A stretch of DNA of 35,556 nt from JAICKM01 sp035693165 (GTDB taxonomy: Bacteria; Chloroflexota; Chloroflexia; QHBQ01; JAICKM01): contig DASSGZ010000301.1 of NCBI GenBank assembly GCA_035693165.1, positions 1 through 35,556 on the forward strand. Direction: 5' to 3'. Under the pieces are notes generated by a model, which saw only the letters and a program-made list of their open reading frames with translations, had not been told where the DNA came from and did no database searches. This document shows, one piece after another, positions 8,057 through 15,827 of the stretch. The translations under genes and the position numbers were made by a program. Each line of letters begins with the position of its first letter. Positions within the stretch are counted from its first letter, which is position 1.

Positions 8057-8356
8057 GGCGCGGCTTGCGCTGCTGCCGGAATCGCGGCGTGCCGCGGGCG
8101 CCCGGCCGGGGTGACGACCGGGCCCGCCGGCACCTCGGGGCACGTATCTTGATGACAGCACCCGGTACTGAAGCAGCGGCGGGCCGGGTCCGCTTTAGTC
8201 CCTGGTGTAACCCGAATTTATATATAATATTAATCCGCCGTATACCCGTTTTTTAACGCACCTGGCTACGCAGAGCCGCGCTCTGGCTGTATAATGGGAC
8301 ACAACCCCCGCCGCCGAGCGTCGGCACAACTGCATGGGTAAAGAGGAGGCCCGACG
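8057..8356 (+). promoter_or_regulatory. Long structured leader of the cytochrome operon
   Basis: Three hundred bases without a credible gene. GTGCC at 8089-8093 begins one arm of a very strong GC-rich hairpin that closes at 8133 (about 14 pairs with small bulges). Further down is an A/T-rich island (8214-8233, containing TATAAT at 8223-8228) that stands out against the GC-rich surroundings and could act as an UP element or second promoter. The region ends with AGAGGAGG, the ribosome site for the small first gene. It could be a regulatory leader or a small RNA; I do not recognise a known riboswitch. Confidence 0.4.
8290..8295 (+). promoter_or_regulatory. Consensus -10 box close to the operon start
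   Basis: Perfect TATAAT, with TG directly before it, 61 bases ahead of the first ATG. No good -35 stands 16-18 bases upstream (TACGCA), so it may need an activator. A second, proximal promoter for the respiratory genes is likely. Confidence 0.45.
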
Positions 8357-8497
8357 ATGACTATCGGTAGTAATGATCCCCGCGAACTGGCGATCATGTT
8401 TTTCGCCGTCATAATCTCGCTGGGACTCCTGGTGATCATTGATCGCCTGGGCACGCTCCGGCGCGGTGAACTCGACGATGACGAGGAGGAGATCTAA
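8357..8497 (+). CDS. 46-residue single-TM protein, first gene of the bc-complex operon
   Basis: A short gene with a strong AGAGGAGG at 8342-8349 seven bases before its ATG. The protein has a polar N-terminus, one membrane helix (about residues 11-28, LAIMFFAVIISLGLLVII), a basic patch (DRLGTLRRG) and a very acidic tail (DDDEEE). Its TAA overlaps the ATG of cytochrome b (TAATG), indicating translational coupling. Size and position recall the small one-helix subunits of b6f complexes or the CcoQ type, but there is no real sequence match to either. Probably a small subunit or assembly factor of the reductase. The existence of the gene is well supported; the role is inference. Confidence 0.7.
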   Translation: MTIGSNDPRELAIMFFAVIISLGLLVIIDRLGTLRRGELDDDEEEI

Positions 8498-9357
8498 TGG
8501 CGCGTGCGACTAGTCCCGGCAGCGCCGGGGCGGCGGGTTCGGGTGGGCTGCGGGGCCGCTTGCTGCGGGCTCGCGTGATGGGCCAGGAGACGCTACGCGA
8601 CATCACCGGGTCGATCATCCGTAACGGCTGGCCGACCTCCGTGCGTGGCCGCTCGCTGGCGATCATGAATAGCGTCTTCTTGCATTTGCACCCGATCCGC
8701 ACCCGGCCCGACGCCATCAAGATGACCTATACCTTCGGTCTGGGTGGACTCTCCTTTTTCCTCTTCCTGCTGCTGACGCTGACGGGCGTGCTGCTGATGT
8801 TCTATTACATCCCGGCGGTGCCCACGGCGTACCAGACCATCAAGGACATCCAGGAAATCCAGCCGTTCGGCTATCTGCTGCGCAATATGCACCGCTGGGC
8901 CGCGCACGCGATGGTCATTATGGTGTTCCTGCATATGTGCCGGGTCTTCTATACCGGCTCGTTCCGGGCGCCGCGCCAGTTCAACTGGGTCGTCGGCATC
9001 CTCCTGCTCGTGCTCACCTTCCTGCTGAGCTTCACCGGCTATCTGCTGCCCTGGGACCAGTTGGCGATCTGGGCCATCACCGTGGGCACCAACATGGTCG
9101 GCTCGACGCCGTTCCTGGGCGAGACGATCCGCTTCCTGCTGGTGGGCGATTACACCGTGTCGCAGAACGCGCTCTTGCGCTTCTACACCTTGCATGTCAT
9201 CGGGCTGCCGTTGCTGCTCTCGGTCTTCCTGGCTGTGCATTTCTGGCGCATCCGCAAGGATGGCTTCTCGCGCGGCCTGACCTTCACGACGCGCATCACC
9301 GATGCCGGCGAGAACCTGTCCGCCGGGGCCCGGTCCGCCGGGCGCGCCCGCGAGTGA
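8497..9357 (+). CDS. Cytochrome b (b6-type N-terminal half) of quinol:cytochrome c reductase
   Basis: A 286-residue membrane protein carrying the two b haems of a Rieske/cytochrome b complex. The haem ligands are H132 and H146 in helix B (HRWAAHAMVIMVFLH) and H233 and H248 in helix D; the 14-residue gap between the second pair is the b6 rather than the mitochondrial spacing. A Gly-rich helix A start (GLGG) and the GYLLPWDQ motif after helix C are present. Where plastid b6 has the Cys that binds haem c(i) (YCLGG), this protein has TFGLGG, so no covalent third haem is expected. There is an N-terminal extension of about 60 residues. The protein oxidises (mena)quinol at the outer face of the membrane and re-reduces quinone inside. 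Its ATG overlaps the preceding stop codon. Confidence 0.93.
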   Translation: MARATSPGSAGAAGSGGLRGRLLRARVMGQETLRDITGSIIRNGWPTSVRGRSLAIMNSVFLHLHPIRTRPDAIKMTYTFGLGGLSFFLFLLLTLTGVLLMFYYIPAVPTAYQTIKDIQEIQPFGYLLRNMHRWAAHAMVIMVFLHMCRVFYTGSFRAPRQFNWVVGILLLVLTFLLSFTGYLLPWDQLAIWAITVGTNMVGSTPFLGETIRFLLVGDYTVSQNALLRFYTLHVIGLPLLLSVFLAVHFWRIRKDGFSRGLTFTTRITDAGENLSAGARSAGRARE

Positions 9358-9390
9358 TCATTCGCCCACTTATTTAGAAGGAGCCCTGTT

Positions 9391-10257
9391 ATGGCTACCG
9401 AAAGTCGTCCCGCGCCGGGGGTGACCATTCGCGAGCGCAACGTGACCGAGCAGAAGGGCGCGCCGGTGCTCACCGCCTCGGCCCGCTCGCGGCCCGTCTC
9501 GCCCGCCGCCGTGGAGGCCGACACCGTGCAGGTGTGGCCCCACCTGGTCGTCATCGAGTTCCTGGGCGCGGTGGTCTTCACCATTAACCTGATCCTGCTC
9601 TCCACGCTGGTCAACTCGCCGCTGGAAGAGCTGGCGAACGGCGATGTCACGCCGAACCCATCGAAGGCGCCCTGGTACTTCCTGAACTTGCAGGAATTGC
9701 TGCTGCACATGAACTCGGCGCTGGCCGGCGTGATTGTGCCGACCGTGGCCCTGATCGGCCTGGCGGCGATCCCGTACTTCGACAAAGGCACGCGCGGGCT
9801 GGGCGTCTGGTTCTATAACGAGCGCGGGCCGCGCATCGCCGCGTTCTCCATGATCTACACTACTGTCGTCCTGGGCTTCCTCATCGGCTTCGACGTGCCG
9901 CAGGGCCGGCTCAAAGATGCCCTGTCCACCTCGCTGAAGCCGGGCGGGTTCCTGGACTGGATGCCGGGCGCGTTCAGCTTCCTGGGTGATGTCCCAACCG
10001 CGCACGGTATCCTGGTGGAAGGCATCGCCGGCTGGATTATCCCGACGATCATTATGATCGGCTTCATGATCCTCCTGGTGGTGCTCTTGAAGGTGATGTT
10101 CAAGGGCCTGACCACCAGCGAACTGGTGATCGGGCTGTTCAGTGCGTTTGTTGCCACTTTTGTGGTGCTCACCTTCGTCGGCACCTTCATGCGCGGCGGC
10201 GGCATGGCCCTGTACATGCCCTGGGACCCGCGGGCGGCCGGCGTAGTCGGCCACTAA
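9391..10257 (+). CDS. Cytochrome b C-terminal domain (subunit IV-like)
   Basis: A 288-residue partner of the preceding cytochrome b, equivalent to subunit IV of b6f but longer. A polar N-terminus of about 50 residues is followed by helix E, the quinol-oxidation-site segment PSKAPWYFLNLQELL (about 90-104), and further membrane helices to about 278. The Qo tetrad usually written PEWY is APWY here (A93-P94-W95-Y96), so the usual acidic residue is missing. No cytochrome c is fused to the C-terminus, unlike Bacillus QcrC; the dihaem cytochrome is a separate gene two positions downstream. The ribosome site is AAGGAG, 33 bases after the cytochrome b stop. Confidence 0.9.
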   Translation: MATESRPAPGVTIRERNVTEQKGAPVLTASARSRPVSPAAVEADTVQVWPHLVVIEFLGAVVFTINLILLSTLVNSPLEELANGDVTPNPSKAPWYFLNLQELLLHMNSALAGVIVPTVALIGLAAIPYFDKGTRGLGVWFYNERGPRIAAFSMIYTTVVLGFLIGFDVPQGRLKDALSTSLKPGGFLDWMPGAFSFLGDVPTAHGILVEGIAGWIIPTIIMIGFMILLVVLLKVMFKGLTTSELVIGLFSAFVATFVVLTFVGTFMRGGGMALYMPWDPRAAGVVGH

Positions 10258-10294
10258 TGCCGGCTGGCATGGTTGGGATTAGAGGAGGAAAGTA

Positions 10295-10888
10295 ATGTCG
10301 CAGCAAGTACGGACCGAGCGGACGCTGACGCCGCGCGTGCATACCCGGCCCGGTCCCGAGGATACACAGGGCGGCCTGGTCCAGGGGGCCAGCCGGCGCG
10401 ATTTTCTGCGCCTGACCATGCTGGGGTCGCTCGGCGTGATGAGCCTGGGCGGGATCGGCGCCTTCCTGGCCTATTTCTGGCCGCGCAAGATCGGCACGTT
10501 CGGCAGCAAAATCAGCGCCGGCACGCTGGACGATATCAAGGACGGCGATGTGCTGATGTTCCGCGAAGGCAAATTCTATCTCTCGCGCTACCAGGAGCCG
10601 GCGCTGGGCAACAAGGATGTGATCCTCGCCCTCTACTGGAAGTGCAAGCACCTGGGCTGCACGGTGCCCTGGAAGCCCGATGAGTCGTTCGGGGCCAACC
10701 AGGGGATCTTCCATTGCCCGTGCCATGGCTCGATCTACCTGCGCACCGGGCAGAACGTGGCCGGGCCGGCCCCGGCGCCGCTCGACATCATGGAGATCAC
10801 CCTGGACGGACGGAAGATCACCGTGAACACCGGCAAGATCACCACCCGCGTGCAGTACGAGCCGAAGCAAGCCACACCAGTTTCTTAG
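10295..10888 (+). CDS. Rieske [2Fe-2S] protein with Tat-type anchor
   Basis: A 197-residue Rieske subunit. The twin-arginine motif SRRDFLRL (33-40) precedes one hydrophobic helix (about 41-62), which acts as an uncleaved Tat anchor. Cluster box 1 is CKHLGC (C117, H119, C122) and box 2 is CPCHGS (C141, H144), so all four ligands and the disulfide cysteines are present. It passes electrons from quinol bound at cytochrome b to cytochrome c outside the membrane. Ribosome site AGAGGAGGAA. It lies between subunit IV and the dihaem cytochrome c, 37 and 15 bases away, consistent with one complex. Confidence 0.95.
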   Translation: MSQQVRTERTLTPRVHTRPGPEDTQGGLVQGASRRDFLRLTMLGSLGVMSLGGIGAFLAYFWPRKIGTFGSKISAGTLDDIKDGDVLMFREGKFYLSRYQEPALGNKDVILALYWKCKHLGCTVPWKPDESFGANQGIFHCPCHGSIYLRTGQNVAGPAPAPLDIMEITLDGRKITVNTGKITTRVQYEPKQATPVS

Positions 10889-10903
10889 GAGTGTGACCCC
10901 GCT

Positions 10904-11779
10904 ATGCGAGATAAAGTGATCCTGGGTGCTACCCTGACGGTCGTGTTGCTGCTGACCCTGCTGGTGTATGCAGCGGTGGACTTCCAGCGCACCCCCGCGG
11001 CTCAGGCCAGCGCGCGCGAGCAAGCGATCGCGGCCGGCACGCGCATCTACGCCCAATATTGCGTGCAGTGCCACGGCCCCAAAGGCGAGGGATGCATCGG
11101 CCCGGCGCTGAACCGCAACGTCTGGCGCCCGGAGATCAACGGGGCGGCCAACCCCAACTACCAGGCGGACGACATCCCGACGCTCGTCTATAAGACCATC
11201 GAGCGCGGGCGCAAGTCGAACCAGCCCGGCGAGCAGATGCCGGCCTGGTCGGTGGCCGAGGGCGGATCGCTCAACGATCAGGAGATTAACCAGGTCATCG
11301 CCTTCATCCAGTATGGCGACTGGGACCAGGTGGTGGAGCACGCCGCGTCGGCCACCGGCCTGGACAAGGATCTGCCCGACTACAGCAGCAAGGGCTTCAA
11401 CGGCGGCCAGGCCGACCCGGCCAAGCTGGCCCAGGTGAAGTCGACCATGCTGGCGAAGGGCTGCCTCAACTGCCACCAGGTGGGCGCCGTCGGCGGCAAG
11501 ATCGGCGCCGACCTGACCGACGTGGGGTCGCGCCGCAGCGCCGATTGGCTGCGCCGCTGGATCCCGAATCCGAGCACCATGCCGCCGCTCGAACGCGGGC
11601 CGAACCTGTGGCTCAACGTGCCCGTGCCCAGCCTGGAGACGCCGGGCGCCGGGGGCCCCGTGGCGCCCACGCCGCAGCCTTTCCCGATGAATGCGACCTT
11701 TATGCCGACCATCAAGATGACCGACGCGGAGTTGGATTTGCTGGTGGACTACCTGTCGCACGCGCGCACGGGGCAATAG
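10904..11779 (+). CDS. Membrane-anchored dihaem cytochrome c
   Basis: A 291-residue protein with an N-terminal membrane anchor (about 5-24) and two class I cytochrome c domains facing outward. Haem 1 binds at CVQCH (C53, C56, H57) with probable axial M112 in EQMPAW. Haem 2 binds at CLNCH (C187, C190, H191) with probable axial M226 in TMPPLE. By position it is the cytochrome c1/f analogue: it takes electrons from the Rieske protein and hands them toward the cbb3-type oxidase encoded downstream. It could also be a mobile-like anchored carrier between the two complexes. Start ATG follows AGGAG. Confidence 0.93.
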   Translation: MRDKVILGATLTVVLLLTLLVYAAVDFQRTPAAQASAREQAIAAGTRIYAQYCVQCHGPKGEGCIGPALNRNVWRPEINGAANPNYQADDIPTLVYKTIERGRKSNQPGEQMPAWSVAEGGSLNDQEINQVIAFIQYGDWDQVVEHAASATGLDKDLPDYSSKGFNGGQADPAKLAQVKSTMLAKGCLNCHQVGAVGGKIGADLTDVGSRRSADWLRRWIPNPSTMPPLERGPNLWLNVPVPSLETPGAGGPVAPTPQPFPMNATFMPTIKMTDAELDLLVDYLSHARTGQ

Positions 11780-11790
11780 GGCAGGTGCCG

Positions 11791-12294
11791 ATGCAGCCTG
11801 GCCCGCCGTCGGCGCCGCAGCCGCCGGGCGCCGGTACTCCGGCGTCCGGCCCCGGCATCGTCGCCCCGATCACCCTGGTGTTTGAGCACCCGCTGCACCC
11901 GGCGCAACGCCTAGTGATCGACCGGGTGCGCACGCTCATGCAGGTGCATCGGTTCGAGTTGCACAACATCCAGCCCAGCGGCGAATCGATCCACCATATC
12001 GTGGCCGCCGATCATATCCGCAATATCGAATTGCTCTACGACGACGCGACGCCCGACCGGCTGGTGGCCCAGTTCACGGTCAACTCAAAACAGGACAAAG
12101 AAGCCCTGGTCTGGACTTCGTCGCTGTTTTTCCAATACCTGCATTACCATGTGGCGCGCATTGCCACCGTCAATGGGGCGCCGCATCAGATGGACTGGGA
12201 AGCCCAGCAAGATCCGCAAGGCCCGGAGCGCGTGAAGCGCTGGGTCGAGCAGGGGCATTCGCTCATCGAGCGCATGCACGTGACCGAACGCTAA
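11791..12294 (+). CDS. Hypothetical protein between cytochrome c and haem b protein genes
   Basis: A 167-residue soluble protein that I do not recognise. A Pro/Gly/Ala-rich N-terminus (about 1-25, probably disordered) is followed by a compact alpha/beta-looking domain containing ELHNIQPSGESIHHIVAADH and ending in a His-containing helix (RVKRWVEQGHSLIERMHV). There is no signal peptide, so it is probably cytoplasmic. ATG at 11791 follows GGCAGGTG; the frame is open upstream inside the cytochrome gene, but that part is a shadow. Its place in the run of respiratory genes suggests an assembly or regulatory factor, for example for haem or metal handling. That is inference only. Confidence 0.65.
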   Translation: MQPGPPSAPQPPGAGTPASGPGIVAPITLVFEHPLHPAQRLVIDRVRTLMQVHRFELHNIQPSGESIHHIVAADHIRNIELLYDDATPDRLVAQFTVNSKQDKEALVWTSSLFFQYLHYHVARIATVNGAPHQMDWEAQQDPQGPERVKRWVEQGHSLIERMHVTER

Positions 12295-12315
12295 TCACGT
12301 AGAGGATACGACTGT

Positions 12316-13182
12316 ATGGAATGGACCAGGTTCACGCAGCCGTTGCAGACGAATCCGCGCTTGCGGGCCGCCGCGCTGCTCGGGGTCTTGCTGGCCGCCG
12401 GCGTCCTATTCAGCCTGGCGAACGTCAGCTTCGTGCGCGCGGCCACCGCCTCGATCACCGTGGCCTCGATCAACTCGCCCGTGCCCGCCGGCGACCCGTT
12501 CTCGCCGCTGTGGCAGCAGTCGGCGCCCGCCGATGTGCCGCTGAGCGCGCAGCAGATGTGGCAGCCGGGCGGCGGCAGCGTCGCGGCGGTGCAGGTGCGC
12601 GCCCTGGAAGACGGGCAGAATATCGCCTTCCTGGTTTCGTGGGCCGACGCCACGCGCAACGACTACGTGAAGGACATGCCCAGCGACGCCGCCGCGATCC
12701 AGTTGCCGACCGATCCGGCGAGCCTGCCGTATCAGTGCATGGGCCAGAGCACCAACCTGGTCAATATCTGGCAGTGGAAGGCGGCCATCGAGAAGACGGC
12801 GCAGGCCAGCGGGCAGCCCTACAACGGCACCCGTAACCTGACCAGCAACGGTATGGGCAAGGCCGTGGAAACGCGCGGCGTGCCGCCGACGGCCACCAGC
12901 ACCTGGCGCGACGGCCACTGGTACGTGATCTACGCGCGCAACCTGGCGCCCGCCGGCCCCGGCACGGCCCCGTTGATGGTCGGCGAGAACACCAATGCCG
13001 CCTTCGCGATCTGGGACGGCGCCAAAGGCGAGACCCGCAGTATGAAAGCCGTCTCGACCTGGACCCCGGTGGAACTGCCCGGCGCCGCCACCAACGAGGC
13101 CATGAACCTGGTCTCGCTGGCGATTCTCGCACTTGTCGCCGTGGGGGCCGTCGTTCTGGCCTGGCGCATCATCCCGCACTAG
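12316..13182 (+). CDS. EB_dh-type haem b-binding protein, membrane anchored
   Basis: A 288-residue protein with an N-terminal hydrophobic helix (about 18-38), an outside domain and a C-terminal helix (about 262-284). The domain has features of the ethylbenzene dehydrogenase gamma-subunit/haem-binding family (PF09459): VQVRALEDGQNIAFLVSWAD (93-112), DAAAIQLP, YQCMGQ with M142 as candidate haem ligand, NIWQWKA (150-156), and near the end FAIWDGAKGE followed by MKAVSTW. In type II DMSO-reductase-family enzymes such domains bind one haem b through Met and Lys. No molybdoenzyme is encoded nearby. It lies between the bc-complex and oxidase genes, so it may relay electrons between them or feed electrons in from an unseen dehydrogenase. 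Confidence 0.75.
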   Translation: MEWTRFTQPLQTNPRLRAAALLGVLLAAGVLFSLANVSFVRAATASITVASINSPVPAGDPFSPLWQQSAPADVPLSAQQMWQPGGGSVAAVQVRALEDGQNIAFLVSWADATRNDYVKDMPSDAAAIQLPTDPASLPYQCMGQSTNLVNIWQWKAAIEKTAQASGQPYNGTRNLTSNGMGKAVETRGVPPTATSTWRDGHWYVIYARNLAPAGPGTAPLMVGENTNAAFAIWDGAKGETRSMKAVSTWTPVELPGAATNEAMNLVSLAILALVAVGAVVLAWRIIPH

Positions 13183-13204
13183 GGCCTCAGGAGGAGCTTG
13201 GCGC

Positions 13205-14665
13205 ATGAGCAGAGACTTTCGCGATGTCAATACCGTCACATCGGGCGTGTTCACCGCCGAACACAGCGCAACCCGCAACTGGCTGTTGTCGGCCATTTTC
13301 TGGCTGACCATCGCCGACTTCATCGGGCTGATCGGCGCCATCGAGATGATGAGCCCCGACGCCTTCGCCGGGATCCCCTGGCTGGAGTTTGGCCGCGTCC
13401 GCCAGATGCACACCAACGGCGTGCTCTTCCTCTGGCTCAGCATGGCCCAGATCGGCGCCTTTCACTACATCGTGCCCAAGCTCTGCGGCACCCGGCTGCA
13501 CAGCGAGTTGCTGGGCAACATCATGATGGTGCTGTGGAACTTCGTCGGCATCCTGGCGATTGCCACGCTCTCCAACGGCCTGACTCAGGGCCGCGAGTAC
13601 GCCGAGCTGATCTGGCCCATCGACGTGCTGGTCATGGTCGGCCTGCTCGGCACCGCCTACAACCTGTTCCGCACCATCCTGGCGCGCAAAGAAAAAAAGC
13701 TCTTCGTCAGCCTCTGGTATATCATGGGCACCATGATCTGGATGCCGACCCTCTACTTCGTCGGCAACGTGATGTGGGAACCCATCTTCAACTTCGGCAC
13801 CACCAACCTGGCCGGGTTCCCCTCGGGCAGCCTGCAAGGCATTGACGACGTGATCTGGCAGTGGTTCTACGGCCACAACGTGCTCGGTTACTGGTTCACC
13901 ACCAGCGGCGTCGCCATCACCTATTATGTCGTGCCGGTGATTATCCGGTCGCCGCTCTACAGCCACCTGCTGTCGCTGATCGGCTTCTGGAGCATCGCCT
14001 TCTTCTACGGCCTGGTCGGCCAGCACCACATCCTGAGCACGCCGACGCCCGGCTGGTTGAAAACCCTGGCCGTGCTGGGCAGCCTGGGACTGTTCGTCCC
14101 GGTCTTTACCTTCCTGGCGAATATCTGGCTGACCATGCGCGGCAAATGGGGCAAGATCTATGAGAGTGTGCCGCTCAAGTTCATGATCGTCGGCACCATT
14201 TTCTACTTCATCACCTGCGTGCAGGGGCCGTTCCAGTCGATCCAGGGCTTTAACCGGCTGATCCACTTCACCAACTGGATCGTCGGCCACGCCCACCTGG
14301 CCCTGCTGGGGACGTTCTCGTTCTGGGCCATGGGCGCCATTTATTACATTATCCCGGTCGTGATGCGGCGGCGGATCCACAACCCCGGCCTGGCCGAGAT
14401 CCAGTTCTGGCTCATCACCATCGGCTTCCTGCTGATGATGATCAGCCTGCAGGTGGCCGGCCTGATCCAGGGGGCGGCCTGGCTCAACGGCCAGAGCGTA
14501 CAATGGACGCTGCCCGAGATCCGGCCCTACATGGCGGTGCGCGCCCTCTCCGGCGCCCTGATTGTGATCAGCGGGATTGTGCAAGCCTGGAATATCTACA
14601 AGACCATCACCGAAGGCGAGCGGGTGGTCGGCCTTGCGCCGAGCGCCGTCGAAGCCCCGGCGTAA
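13205..14665 (+). CDS. ccoN: cbb3-type cytochrome c oxidase subunit I (CcoN)
   Basis: A 486-residue, roughly 12-helix haem-copper oxidase catalytic subunit of the C (cbb3) family. Low-spin haem ligands are H69 (RQMHTNG) and H364, the high-spin haem ligand is H362 (VGHAHLALLG), and CuB ligands are H224 (YGHNVLGYW) and H274-H275 (GQHHILS). Y268, six residues before H274, matches the cross-linked helix VII Tyr of cbb3 enzymes. The subunit reduces oxygen to water and pumps protons. ATG at 13205 follows AGGAGGAG with eight bases between; the 24 codons in frame before it lie in the previous gene. Directly followed by the CcoO-type gene. Confidence 0.95.
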   Translation: MSRDFRDVNTVTSGVFTAEHSATRNWLLSAIFWLTIADFIGLIGAIEMMSPDAFAGIPWLEFGRVRQMHTNGVLFLWLSMAQIGAFHYIVPKLCGTRLHSELLGNIMMVLWNFVGILAIATLSNGLTQGREYAELIWPIDVLVMVGLLGTAYNLFRTILARKEKKLFVSLWYIMGTMIWMPTLYFVGNVMWEPIFNFGTTNLAGFPSGSLQGIDDVIWQWFYGHNVLGYWFTTSGVAITYYVVPVIIRSPLYSHLLSLIGFWSIAFFYGLVGQHHILSTPTPGWLKTLAVLGSLGLFVPVFTFLANIWLTMRGKWGKIYESVPLKFMIVGTIFYFITCVQGPFQSIQGFNRLIHFTNWIVGHAHLALLGTFSFWAMGAIYYIIPVVMRRRIHNPGLAEIQFWLITIGFLLMMISLQVAGLIQGAAWLNGQSVQWTLPEIRPYMAVRALSGALIVISGIVQAWNIYKTITEGERVVGLAPSAVEAPA

Positions 14666-14689
14666 GCCCCAGGAGGACGCGGAGATCTT

Positions 14690-15775
14690 ATGACTGGCAA
14701 ACCCGTATTCCGCATGGATATGCCCACCGTGGTCTTCGGCGCGATGATCGTCTTCTGGTCGGTCGTCTTCGTCGTGGTGGCGCTGCCCTACCTGACCTTC
14801 CGCCCCCCGCAGTCGGCGGATGCCCGGCCGCTGACGGCGCAGGAAGAGGCCGGGCGCCGGCTCTACGCCGCCAACGGCTGCAACTACTGCCACACGCAGT
14901 ATCTGCGCGCGCAGGACTGGACCGGCGTGGGGTCGTTCCGCACCGTCGGGCGCGTGGCCCAGGCCGGCGACTACTACTATCAACAGTCGCCCATGCTGGG
15001 CAGCGAGCGCACCGGCCCCGACCTGTCGCAGGAAGGCGGCGTGCATACCGACGAGTGGCACCTGGCCCACTTCCGCAACCCGCGCTACACGTTCCCGAAA
15101 TCGATCATGCCGGAGTTCAGCTTCTACTACACGAATGACCTGCCCAACGCCGAGATCGGCCAGTTGGTGGCCTATGTCCAGTCGCTGGGGGGCCGGGCCG
15201 CCGACGACCGGGTGGCGCGCCAGAACGCGCTGAAGCAAAAGCTGCTCGACGAGCGCGGGCGGGGCAACGAAGCGATCATCCACGAGTGGTTCCCGTCCAC
15301 CTGGCGCAACGTGCGCAACCCGATGGAGCCGACGCAGCGCTCGCTGGAACACGGCAAGACGGTCTTCCTGACCAACTGCATCGGCTGCCACGGGCTGAAC
15401 GGCGACGGCAAGGGGCCGGCCACGAGCTGGATCAACAACCCCACGCCGCGCAACTTCACCGACGTGTCGGCGCAGTATCTGTTCAGCGACGGCGAGATGT
15501 ATGACGCCATCCTGTTCGGCGTCGACGGCACGGCCATGCCCGCCTGGGGCGATATGCTCACCGTCAACGATATCTGGGACGTGACCAACTTCCTGCGGAC
15601 GATCCCCAACGGCGGCCTGCACCGGGATCCGACCGCGGATATGATGGTCAGCCCCGGCGACTACAAGCCCATCGAGTTGACGCCGGTGCCGGCGCTGCTG
15701 ACGCCGCGGCCCCAGGAGTCGGGTCTCGGCCAGACGGGGCAGCCCACGCCGCCCGCGCCCACGGCCACGCCGTAA
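14690..15775 (+). CDS. ccoO: CcoO fused to an extra cytochrome c domain
   Basis: A 361-residue dihaem protein. Residues 1-165 are a CcoO homologue: one membrane anchor (about 12-34), the family-specific CNYCHTQYLR with C64, C67 and H68, then MLGSERTGPDLS and WHLAHFRNPR, with axial M140. After a charged linker, a second cytochrome c domain follows with CIGCHGLNGDGKGPA (C230, C233, H234) and M283 in AMPAW. The usual third subunit, CcoP, is not present as a separate dihaem gene, so this second domain probably replaces part of it. A Pro/Thr-rich tail ends the protein. It collects electrons outside the membrane for CcoN. AGGAGG ribosome site, 24 bases after ccoN. Confidence 0.9.
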   Translation: MTGKPVFRMDMPTVVFGAMIVFWSVVFVVVALPYLTFRPPQSADARPLTAQEEAGRRLYAANGCNYCHTQYLRAQDWTGVGSFRTVGRVAQAGDYYYQQSPMLGSERTGPDLSQEGGVHTDEWHLAHFRNPRYTFPKSIMPEFSFYYTNDLPNAEIGQLVAYVQSLGGRAADDRVARQNALKQKLLDERGRGNEAIIHEWFPSTWRNVRNPMEPTQRSLEHGKTVFLTNCIGCHGLNGDGKGPATSWINNPTPRNFTDVSAQYLFSDGEMYDAILFGVDGTAMPAWGDMLTVNDIWDVTNFLRTIPNGGLHRDPTADMMVSPGDYKPIELTPVPALLTPRPQESGLGQTGQPTPPAPTATP

Positions 15776-15827
15776 CGGTCCGGCCAGGGGGCGCCGGCCC
15801 AGTGCCCCCTAGAAAGCGAGAGCGTGT

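Noticed and set aside
8057..8356. Known riboswitch in the leader of the respiratory operon
   Set aside because: I could not match the conserved cores of common classes (cobalamin, SAM, TPP, FMN, Moco); left as an unexplained structured leader.
13187..15622. 811-codon open frame on the minus strand opposite ccoN/ccoO
   Set aside because: The plus strand encodes clear CcoN and CcoO; the antisense frame is His/Asp/Gln-rich without domains and arises from GC-rich third positions.
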